A stretch of DNA of 8,922 nt from CAJCIY01 sp036379355. GTDB taxonomy: Bacteria > Actinomycetota > Actinomycetes > Mycobacteriales > CAJCIY01. This document shows, piece after piece, positions 1 through 5,146 of the stretch. Under the pieces are notes generated by a model. The model did no database searches and was not told the origin of the DNA. It was given only the letters and a program-made list of their open reading frames with translations. The stretch spans positions 1-8,922 of the forward strand of contig DASVGV010000114.1 of the NCBI GenBank assembly GCA_036379355.1, read 5' to 3'. Each line of letters opens with the position of its first letter. The stretch's first letter is position 1. A program made the translations under genes and the position numbers.

Positions 1-1
1 C

Positions 2-199
2 GACCCGGTCGACGCGGACTTTCTGCTGCGCAAGCCAGGCGTCGCGCCGATGCAGATGCGCGGCCGCGCGCCGCTCCGGGGCTGGCTGCGCGTCGACGCC
101 GACCACGTGCGGGCCCGCCGGCAGCTGACGACGTGGGTCGAGCGGGGGGTTGCGTACGCGCGTTCGCTGCCGCCGAAGGCCGCCGAGGCGGGCCGCTGA
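2..199 (+). CDS. TfoX/Sxy family protein, C-terminal fragment (5' end outside window)
   Basis: The frame is open from the left edge and stops at TGA 197-199, leaving the last 65 residues of a protein that begins upstream. The visible part contains an LLRKPG segment, then RGWLRVDAD, a helix with LTTWVERGVAYARSL, and ends with a LPPK motif followed by a short tail. The pattern of a glycine-aromatic turn, a short beta strand, a W-containing helix and a terminal SLPPK matches the end of TfoX N-terminal-domain proteins (the Sxy/TfoX superfamily). These are small proteins; some regulate competence in gammaproteobacteria, but the actinobacterial members are uncharacterised. The family call comes from recall of the motif and is moderately secure; function is unknown. 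The stop lies 34 bases before the SDR start on the same strand, so co-transcription is possible. Confidence 0.7.
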   Translation, partial: DPVDADFLLRKPGVAPMQMRGRAPLRGWLRVDADHVRARRQLTTWVERGVAYARSLPPKAAEAGR

Positions 200-218
200 C
201 CCGAGGCCACCGGCGTTT

Positions 219-229
219 GCCAGACTGGC
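219..229. promoter_or_regulatory. 11-bp palindrome and possible -10 just upstream of the SDR start
   Basis: The arms GCCAG (219-223) and CTGGC (225-229) form a perfect dyad around A224, five bases before the SDR ATG at 234. The hexamer CAGACT (221-226) ends 7 nt before the ATG, the spacing expected of a -10 element in a leaderless actinobacterial promoter, but its first base is not T. No Shine-Dalgarno sequence is visible before the ATG. A short GC dyad can arise by chance, so this is a weak call. Confidence 0.25.
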
Positions 230-233
230 GCGC

Positions 234-995
234 ATGGTGGACCTGACCGGACGGACCGCGCTGGTGACCGGCGGCAGCCGCGGGCTCGGCCGGGAGATGG
301 TCCGCGCCTTCGCCCGCGCCGGCGCCGACGTCGTGATCGCCAGCCGCAAGCTCGACGCGTGCGAGGCGCTCGCCGCCGAGATCCGCGGCGAGACCGGCCG
401 GCAGGCGTACGCGTTCGCGTGCCACGTCGGGGACTGGTCGGCCATCGACCGGCTGGTGGACGACACGTACGCCGCGGCCGGGCACGTCGACATCCTGGTG
501 AACAACGCCGGCATGTCGCCGCTGTACGGCTCGCTCACCGAGGTCTCCGAAGCCCTGTACGACAAGGTCCTCGACGTCAACCTGCGCGGCCCGTTCCGGC
601 TGACCGCGCTCGTCGGCGAGCGCATGGTCGCCGACCGCGGCGGCTCGGTGATCAACATCAGCAGCATCGCGTCGGTGCGGCCCTCACCCCGCGAGCTGGC
701 CTACAGCGCCGCGAAGGCGGGCCTGAACGCGCTGACCGAAGGCTTCGCCGTCGCGTACGGGCCGACGGTGCGGGTCAACACGATCGTCGCCGGCCCGTTC
801 CGTACCGACATCGCCAAGGCGTGGGATCTGGCCGCAGTCGAGCGGCACGCCGCGAAAGCCTTCCCGCTCGGGCGGATCGGCCGGCCGGAGGAGGTCGTCG
901 GCGCGGCCCTGCTGCTCGCCTCCGACGAGGGGTCGTTCATCACCGGCGCCCAGATCGCCGTCGACGGCGGGGTGTCCATCGCCGGTCCGAGCTAG
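234..995 (+). CDS. Short-chain dehydrogenase/reductase (SDR), classical type
   Basis: This 253-residue protein is a soluble NAD(P)(H)-dependent oxidoreductase of the classical SDR family, whose usual length is about 250. It has the Rossmann glycine motif TGGSRGLG (residues 12-19), NNAG (90-93), the structural Asn in DVNLRG (N116), and catalytic Ser (S143 or S144), Tyr157 and Lys161 in AYSAAK. The Ser-Arg pair after the second strand (S37-R38) suggests NADP(H) preference, an inference. A C-terminal segment ITGAQIAVDGG is the usual SDR ending. The ATG at 234 was chosen because it places the first beta strand at the normal distance; an in-frame extension to 150 would overlap the upstream gene and adds an Arg-rich, unlike-SDR stretch. 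The overall pattern resembles gluconate 5-dehydrogenase and 3-oxoacyl-ACP reductase members, but substrate cannot be read from sequence. It converges on the acyl-CoA ligase with only 8 bp between stops. Confidence 0.93.
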   Translation: MVDLTGRTALVTGGSRGLGREMVRAFARAGADVVIASRKLDACEALAAEIRGETGRQAYAFACHVGDWSAIDRLVDDTYAAAGHVDILVNNAGMSPLYGSLTEVSEALYDKVLDVNLRGPFRLTALVGERMVADRGGSVINISSIASVRPSPRELAYSAAKAGLNALTEGFAVAYGPTVRVNTIVAGPFRTDIAKAWDLAAVERHAAKAFPLGRIGRPEEVVGAALLLASDEGSFITGAQIAVDGGVSIAGPS

Positions 996-1003
996 CGGAG
1001 GGG

Positions 1004-2545
1004 TTACGCGCGGGCGTACCGGTCGCGCAGCGGGCCCTTCACGAGCTTCCCGGTGGGCGTCCGCGGCAGCGCGTCGACGAAGTCGACGGCACGCGGGCAC
1101 TTGTAGCCGGCCAGCCGTTCGCGGGTGAACGCGAGGATCTCCTCGGCCAGCTGCGGGGTCCCCTCGACGCCCGGTGCGGGCTGGATCACCGCGAGCACCC
1201 GCTCGCCCATCTCGTCGTCCGGGACACCGATCACGGCCACGTCGGTGATGGCCGGATGCAGGGCAAGGACGTTCTCGACCTCCTGCGGGTAGATGTTCAC
1301 GCCGCCAGAGATGATCATGAAGGCCTTGCGGTCGGTGAGGAACAGCCAGCCGTCCTCGTCCACGTAGCCGATGTCTCCGGTCGTGCCCCAGTCGGGATGG
1401 TCGGGATGGCTCGCCGCGCGGGTCTTCTCCGGGTCGCCGTGGTACGAGAACGGCAGCGCGCCCGACGGCGAGGTGAAGTAGATCGTGCCGGCCTGACCCG
1501 GCGGCAGCTCGCGCCCGTCGTCGTCGACGATGTGCACCGCCCCGAGGAGCGAGCGCCCCACCGAGCCGGGATGCGCCAGCCACTCGGTCGAGTCGATCAT
1601 GGTGATGCCGACGGCCTCGGTGGCGGCGTAGTACTCCACGAGGACCGGCCCCCACCACTCGATCATCTTCCGCTTGACGTCGATCGGGCACGGTGCGGCG
1701 GCGTGGATCGCGACCTGGAGCGACGAGACGTCGTAGCGGGCGCGGACGTCGTCGGGCAGCTTCAGCATGCGGATGAACATCGTCGGCACCCACTGCGAGT
1801 GGGTGACGGCGTAGTCCTGGATCGCGCGCAGCGCGCCCTCGGCGTCGAAGCGATCCATCATCACGACCGTGCCGCCGAGCGCCTGCACCGCGGCGGAGAA
1901 GCGCAGCGGCGCCGCGTGGTAGATCGGCGCCGGCGACAGGTAGACGGTGTCCTCCCCGAAGCCGTACGCGCCCCCGAACACCAGCGCGATCATGTCGCCC
2001 TCGGCGTCGACATCGCCCGCCGGCAGCGGCGGCTTGACGCCCTTCGGGCGCCCGGTGGTGCCGGAGGAGTAGAGCATGTCCGCGCCCTTGGGCTGCGCCG
2101 CGAGCGGCGCGTCCGAGACGCCCTCCAGCGCCGTCGCCATGTCCTCGAAGCCCGGTATCGCACCCCCGTACGACAGGAGCACGGTGCTCGCGGGCAGGCC
2201 GGCGCATGCGGCCGCACCCATCTCTGCCACGCCCGCGCTGACGACCACTGCCTTCGCGCCGCAGTCGCGCAGCACGTACGCGGCCTCGTCGGCGGTGAGG
2301 TGCGAGTTGGCGGCGGTGATGTACAACCCGGAGCGCCGGGTCGCCCAGTACGGCACGAAGGCCTCGATGCGGTTGTCCGAGATCAGCGCGACGACGTCGC
2401 CGCGGACCAGCCCCCGCTCGGCGAGCAGCCTCGCCAGCCGGATCGAGTCCCGGTCCAGCTGCGCGTACGTCATCGACGCGCCGGTCGAGGCGAGGACGAC
2501 CGCGGGCCGGTCGGGCGCCACGGCCGACCACTTGCCTGGGTGCAC
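1004..2545 (-). CDS. Acyl-CoA synthetase / fatty-acid-CoA ligase (AMP-binding, FadD-type)
   Basis: This 513-residue adenylate-forming enzyme activates a carboxylic acid with ATP to an acyl-AMP and then transfers it to CoA. Numbered from the GTG at 2545, the P-loop LYSSGTTGRPKGV is at 158-170, the A5 motif YYAATE at 305-310, TGD with the ribose-binding Asp at 389-391, the hinge and following GGVNIYP at about 407-420, and the PTGK catalytic lysine at 500. All core residues are present and the length is normal for the ANL superfamily. No signal peptide or membrane segment is evident, so it is cytosolic. A GTG 11 codons further upstream (2578) also opens the frame, but the inner GTG has a GAGGAGG five bases ahead of it and gives the usual VHPGKW-type beginning. 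A weak minus-strand -10 (TAGCGT, 2582-2577) would put the transcript start inside the outer extension, also favouring the inner start. It is divergent from the SOD gene and convergent with the SDR. The acyl chain is unknown; fatty, aryl or carnitine-like acids are possible. Confidence 0.92.
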   Translation of the reverse strand: MHPGKWSAVAPDRPAVVLASTGASMTYAQLDRDSIRLARLLAERGLVRGDVVALISDNRIEAFVPYWATRRSGLYITAANSHLTADEAAYVLRDCGAKAVVVSAGVAEMGAAACAGLPASTVLLSYGGAIPGFEDMATALEGVSDAPLAAQPKGADMLYSSGTTGRPKGVKPPLPAGDVDAEGDMIALVFGGAYGFGEDTVYLSPAPIYHAAPLRFSAAVQALGGTVVMMDRFDAEGALRAIQDYAVTHSQWVPTMFIRMLKLPDDVRARYDVSSLQVAIHAAAPCPIDVKRKMIEWWGPVLVEYYAATEAVGITMIDSTEWLAHPGSVGRSLLGAVHIVDDDGRELPPGQAGTIYFTSPSGALPFSYHGDPEKTRAASHPDHPDWGTTGDIGYVDEDGWLFLTDRKAFMIISGGVNIYPQEVENVLALHPAITDVAVIGVPDDEMGERVLAVIQPAPGVEGTPQLAEEILAFTRERLAGYKCPRAVDFVDALPRTPTGKLVKGPLRDRYARA

Positions 2546-2550
2546 GTCGT

Positions 2551-2557
2551 CCTCCTC
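2551..2557 (-). promoter_or_regulatory. Shine-Dalgarno GAGGAGG that decides the ligase start
   Basis: On the minus strand GAGGAGG lies 5 nt before the GTG at 2545. It falls inside the extra 11 codons that would be translated from the alternative GTG at 2578, where no comparable site is visible. This is the main reason for choosing the shorter protein. Confidence 0.7.
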
Positions 2558-2723
2558 GTGTCGATACCGGTGCGGCACGCTACGGCACCGCTCCCGTCCC
2601 GGTGGCCGCGGTCACCCCCGCCGCAGGTGGGCGAGTAGTTTCGAGGTAATCGCATCCGGGGCAGGGAGCCAGAGGACCCTCGCGCCGGAGGCGCACCACA
2701 ACGATCTTCAGGAGCCGAATCTG

Positions 2724-3323
2724 ATGGCTGAGTACACGTTGCCGGATCTGACCTACGACTACGCGGCGCTGGAGCCCGCGATCATCGGACAGATCATGGA
2801 GCTGCACCACGACAAGCACCATGCGGGGTACGTGAAGGGCGCCAACGACACGCTCGAGAAGATCGCCGCCGCACGCGACAAGGGCGAGTTCGGCTCGATC
2901 ATGGGGCTGGAGAAGACGCTGGCGTTCAACCTGTCCGGCCACACGCTCCACACGCAGTTCTGGACGAACCTGTCGCCCGACGGCGGCGACAAGCCGACCG
3001 GGGACCTGGCCAGCGCCATCGACGAGAACTTCGGCTCGTTCGACAAGTTCCGCGCCCACATGCAGGCCGTGACCACGTCCATCCAGGGGTCGGGCTGGGG
3101 CGTGCTCGCGTACGACCCGCTCGGCAAGAAGCTGCTCGTCGAGCAGGTCTACGACCACCAGGGGAACGTCGGCGTCGGGAACACGCCGCTGCTGGTGTTC
3201 GACGCGTGGGAGCACGCGTTCTACCTGCAGTACAAGAACGTCAAGGCCGACTTCGTGACCGCGCTGTGGAACGTCGTCAACTGGGACGACGTCCAGAAGC
3301 GCTACGCCGCCGCAGCCGGCTGA
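2724..3323 (+). CDS. Superoxide dismutase, Fe/Mn family
   Basis: This 199-residue enzyme converts superoxide to hydrogen peroxide and oxygen; the length is normal for the family. By alignment to E. coli SodA the four metal ligands are His28 (ELHHDKHH), His76 (GHTLHTQFW), Asp160 and His164 (DAWEHAFYLQY). The outer-sphere residue that is Gln146 in E. coli MnSOD aligns here with His145 in YDHQ, as in the mycobacterial and streptomycete enzymes, so metal choice between Fe and Mn cannot be settled. There is no classical signal peptide, but actinobacterial relatives can be exported without one. The ATG at 2724 is preceded by AGGAG (2710-2714) with a 9-nt spacer; a longer in-frame opening upstream runs antisense through the ligase and has no SOD homology. 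It is monocistronic in appearance, with a hairpin after it. Confidence 0.97.
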   Translation: MAEYTLPDLTYDYAALEPAIIGQIMELHHDKHHAGYVKGANDTLEKIAAARDKGEFGSIMGLEKTLAFNLSGHTLHTQFWTNLSPDGGDKPTGDLASAIDENFGSFDKFRAHMQAVTTSIQGSGWGVLAYDPLGKKLLVEQVYDHQGNVGVGNTPLLVFDAWEHAFYLQYKNVKADFVTALWNVVNWDDVQKRYAAAAG

Positions 3324-3336
3324 CAGCGCCGGGACG

Positions 3337-3369
3337 AGGGGCGGTTTCCCGGGCCGGGGAGCCGCCCCT
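3337..3369 (+). terminator. Strong hairpin after the SOD gene, likely terminator
   Basis: Bases 3337-3350 pair with 3356-3369 around a 5-base loop. The outer eight pairs (AGGGGCGG with CCGCCCCT) are perfect, the middle includes two T-G wobbles, and the inner part is CCC with GGG. It begins 14 bases after the SOD stop codon. There is no clear T-run afterwards (TCGCCTGTCCTTG follows), a common state in high-GC actinobacteria. It separates SOD from the metal cassette promoter 10 bases further on. Confidence 0.65.
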
Positions 3370-3379
3370 TCGCCTGTCC

Positions 3380-3408
3380 TTGACCGCCCATCGGAATATC
3401 CGTACGGT
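3380..3408 (+). promoter_or_regulatory. Housekeeping-type promoter of the permease-repressor operon
   Basis: TTGACC (3380-3385) matches five of six bases of the -35 consensus. After a 17-nt spacer, TACGGT (3403-3408) fits the TAnnnT -10 pattern. The predicted start near 3415 leaves a short leader with GGAGG (3428-3432) eight bases before the ATG at 3441. The -10 is embedded in a 26-bp dyad, so the promoter is probably repressed by the neighbouring ArsR-family protein. Confidence 0.6.
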
Positions 3409-3420
3409 CATGCGGATTTT
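3395..3420. promoter_or_regulatory. Candidate ArsR/SmtB operator, 12-2-12 imperfect palindrome
   Basis: The left arm AATATCCGTACG (3395-3406) and right arm CATGCGGATTTT (3409-3420) are separated by GT and match as inverted repeats at 9 of 12 positions, including an unbroken CGGAT/ATCCG core. The 12-2-12 layout with AT-rich outer ends is known for SmtB-family operators. It stands out as AT-rich in a GC-rich region, covers the -10, and lies upstream of an operon that encodes such a regulator. Confidence 0.6.
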
Positions 3421-3440
3421 CCGGTACGGAGGCGGTTGCG

Positions 3441-4682
3441 ATGACCTTTCTGCACGGGCTCGGCCACGGGCTGGACGAGGCCTTCTTCATGTTCTGGGAC
3501 ACGCTGTGGGCCCTGGTGCTCGGCTTCGCACTCTCGGGCGCGGTGCAGGCGTTCGTCTCCCGGGCCGAGATGCAGGCTGCGCTCGGCGACCATGGCCCCA
3601 AGGCACTCGGCCGCGCGTCGTTCTTCGGCATGGTCAGCTCGTCGTGCTCGTACGCCGCGGCCGCCCTGGCCAAGACCCTGTTCGCGCGGGGGGCGGACCT
3701 GACCGCCGCCCTGGTGTTCATGTTCGCGAGCACGAACCTCGTGCTCGAGCTCGGCCTCGTGCTGTGGCTGCTGATCGGCTGGCAGTTCGCGCTGGCTGAG
3801 GTCGTGGGCGGCGCGATCATGATCGTCCTGCTGGCACTGATCCTGCCGCGGGTCGTCCCGCCGGCGTGGCAGGTGGCGGCGCGCGACCGGTTGGACGCCG
3901 GAGACGCGAGCGGCGGCGGCGACCGCGGGCCCCTGCGCCGGCGGCTGCGCTCGGCGAAGGGCTGGCAGGACGCGGCCTCGTACACGGTCAGCGACATCAC
4001 GATGCTGCGCAAGGAGCTGGCCATCGGCTTCGTGGTCGCCGGCTTTCTCGCCGCGCTCGTCCCGACGGGCTTCTGGCGCTCGATCTTCCTGACCGGCCAC
4101 GGCTTCCCGGGCGTCGTCGAGAACGTCGTCCTCGGTCCGTTCCTGGCCCTCATCAGCTTCGTCTGCAGCGTCGGGAACGTCCCGCTCGCCGCCGCGCTCT
4201 GGAGCGGCGGGATCGCGACCGGTGGCGTCGTCGCGTTCGTGTTCGCCGACCTGCTGACGCTGCCGCTCCTGTCGATCTATCGCAAGTACTACGGCACGCC
4301 GATCACGCTCCGGCTGCTCGGCGTGTTCTGGGTGGTGATGAGTGCTGCCGGGCTGGCGGTCGACTACCTGTTCCGACTGGTGCAGATCCCGGACCCGCCG
4401 CGCCGGTCGGAGGTGGTCCACCCCGGATTCGCCTGGGACCACACGACGATCCTGAACATCCTCGCCATCGCCGGGTTCGTGGTCCTCTACACGGCCTACC
4501 GCCTGCGGCCGGCCGAGGAGGAAAGCCCGTACGCGAAGGACCCGGTCTGCGGCATGCAGGTCGAGAAGGCGCACGCGGGCGCGACCCTCGTGTCCGCCGG
4601 GCAGACGTACTGGTTCTGCTGCGACGGCTGCCGCGACCACTTCGCGGCCGGGCGGCGCGCGGACGCGGAGGTGCACCCGTGA
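3441..4682 (+). CDS. DUF318/ArsP-type permease with C-terminal YHS metal-binding domain
   Basis: This 413-residue membrane protein probably exports a metal or metalloid. Residues 1-about 355 carry about eight hydrophobic segments in two halves: around 22-40, 60-82, 88-113 and 117-139, then, after a polar charged loop (145-190), around 193-209, 228-275, 293-311 and 337-353. Each half has a conserved Cys-containing motif, SSSCSYAAAALAK (C69) and FVCSVGNVPLAAALW (C242), typical of the PF03773 permeases that include the methylarsenite exporter ArsP and Shewanella SO_0444, reported as a Cu/Zn exporter. After a short linker comes a YHS domain (about 367-403) with DPVCGM (C370), and C393, C394 and C397 in FCCDGC, a likely soft-metal site in the cytosol or at the membrane surface. 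The ATG at 3441 has GGAGG eight bases before it. The stop overlaps the repressor's GTG in GTGA, implying translational coupling. Substrate is not readable from sequence; Zn, Cu, Cd or organoarsenic are candidates. Confidence 0.88.
   Translation: MTFLHGLGHGLDEAFFMFWDTLWALVLGFALSGAVQAFVSRAEMQAALGDHGPKALGRASFFGMVSSSCSYAAAALAKTLFARGADLTAALVFMFASTNLVLELGLVLWLLIGWQFALAEVVGGAIMIVLLALILPRVVPPAWQVAARDRLDAGDASGGGDRGPLRRRLRSAKGWQDAASYTVSDITMLRKELAIGFVVAGFLAALVPTGFWRSIFLTGHGFPGVVENVVLGPFLALISFVCSVGNVPLAAALWSGGIATGGVVAFVFADLLTLPLLSIYRKYYGTPITLRLLGVFWVVMSAAGLAVDYLFRLVQIPDPPRRSEVVHPGFAWDHTTILNILAIAGFVVLYTAYRLRPAEEESPYAKDPVCGMQVEKAHAGATLVSAGQTYWFCCDGCRDHFAAGRRADAEVHP
4667..4671 (+). promoter_or_regulatory. 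Shine-Dalgarno GGAGG for the internal GTG of the ArsR-family gene
   Basis: GGAGG sits inside the last codons of the permease, 7 nt before the GTG at 4679. It fixes the repressor start on a GTG that overlaps the permease stop codon. Confidence 0.7.
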
Positions 4683-5044
4683 CCGACCATGCCCACCCGA
4701 TCGACGCCTCGCGCGTCGAGCACGCCCGGTCGCGGCTGCCCAGCGCCGACGACGCCGGCCGGCTCACCTCGCTGCTGTCGCTGCTCGCCGATCCCGTACG
4801 CCTCCGGCTGGTCTATGCCCTCGACGTCGCGGAGGAGCTGTGCGTCGGCGACCTGGCGCTCGCGCTGGAGGTCAGCGAGGACGCCGTCTCGTACGGGCTG
4901 CGCTTGCTGCGGACGGCCGGTCTCGTGCTCACCCGCAAGGACGGACGCGTCGTCTACAACCGGCTCGCCGACGACTTCCCCGAGCCGCTGCGCGACCACT
5001 GCCTGCGCCAGCTCGTCGCGATCACCCGCCGCCCACTTCGTTGA
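4679..5044 (+). CDS. ArsR/SmtB-family metal-responsive repressor
   Basis: This 121-residue protein is the normal size for dimeric winged-helix ArsR/SmtB repressors, which leave DNA when metal binds. LLADPVRLRLVYAL (35-48) is the first helix pair, ELCVGDLA (53-60) the alpha-3 motif, the helix-turn-helix is at about 62-83 (LEVSEDAVSYGLRLLR), and the wing RKDGRVVYNRL at 86-96. ELCVGDLA is as in cyanobacterial SmtB, with Cys55 but Gly57 where arsenic-sensing ArsR has its second Cys, so a pure ArsR Cys trio is unlikely. The alpha-5 zinc ligands of SmtB (Asp, His, His, Glu) are only partly recognisable: Asp98/Asp99, Asp106, His107 and Cys108 are candidates. The N-terminus has His4, His6 and His15. 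It is coupled to the permease by a 4-base overlap and probably binds the dyad at 3395-3420. The last three sense codons (CCA CTT CGT) are atypical for this GC-rich genome and abut the palindrome. Confidence 0.92.
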   Translation: MTDHAHPIDASRVEHARSRLPSADDAGRLTSLLSLLADPVRLRLVYALDVAEELCVGDLALALEVSEDAVSYGLRLLRTAGLVLTRKDGRVVYNRLADDFPEPLRDHCLRQLVAITRRPLR

Positions 5045-5100
5045 TCATGATGTTGCAGTCACATCGGGACGCCGAAAGTGACTGCAACATCATGATCAAC
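5040..5100. repeat. Perfect 23-bp inverted repeat with 15-nt loop
   Basis: Bases 5040-5062 are the exact reverse complement of 5078-5100; the left arm begins GTTGATCATGATGTTGC and the loop is ATCGGGACGCCGAAA (5063-5077). Pairing breaks immediately outside (C5039/A5101) and inside (A5063/A5077). The arms are AT-rich compared with all surroundings and contain nested palindromes (TGATCA, ATCATGAT). The left arm holds the ArsR-family stop codon TGA (5042-5044). As RNA it would form a very stable stem that could terminate the metal operon in either direction, but no T-run follows. It may instead be a copy of a dispersed palindromic element. No direct target duplication flanks it and it encodes nothing. 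Confidence 0.9.
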
Positions 5101-5133
5101 ACGAGGGGAGGGCGGGGGGTAAAGCACGTGTGT

Positions 5134-5139
5134 TAACTT
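5134..5139 (+). promoter_or_regulatory. -10 element TAACTT giving a probable leaderless acyl-CoA dehydrogenase mRNA
   Basis: TAACTT fits TAnnnT and ends 7 nt before the ATG at 5147, so transcription would begin at or next to the start codon. No Shine-Dalgarno sequence lies in the 15 bases before the ATG, and no -35 match is seen at 16-18 nt. CACGTG (5125-5130) and GTTAAC (5132-5137) are adjacent 6-bp palindromes; one could belong to an operator for the downstream TetR protein, but no long dyad is visible. Confidence 0.5.
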
Positions 5140-5146
5140 CGCCGGC

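Noticed and set aside
150..233. N-terminal extension of the SDR
   Set aside because: It overlaps the 3' end of the upstream gene and adds Arg/Pro-rich residues before the natural first beta strand.
684..2531. 615-codon minus-strand open frame overlapping the SDR and ligase genes
   Set aside because: It is a shifted frame of the real ligase: extremely Arg/Gly/Ala-rich, no domain motifs, while the other frame carries all ANL motifs.
359..2638. 759-codon plus-strand open frame
   Set aside because: It runs out of frame through the SDR and antisense through the ligase with low-complexity Arg-rich translation, a GC-rich shadow.
2579..2709. Promoter elements for the SOD gene
   Set aside because: TAGTTT (2636-2641) fits a -10, but no -35 is found at the right spacing and no operator dyad stands out, so it was not called.
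2076..2723. Long N-terminal extension of the superoxide dismutase
   Set aside because: It lies antisense to the ligase and lacks SOD homology; the ATG at 2724 has a good ribosome site and the standard N-terminus.
3866..4678. Upstream extension of the ArsR-family frame through the permease
   Set aside because: It is an out-of-frame reading of the permease; GTG 4679 with GGAGG gives a normal-length repressor.
5040..5100. Insertion-sequence end or CRISPR-like repeat
   Set aside because: No transposase, no flanking direct duplication, and a single inverted pair rather than a spaced array.
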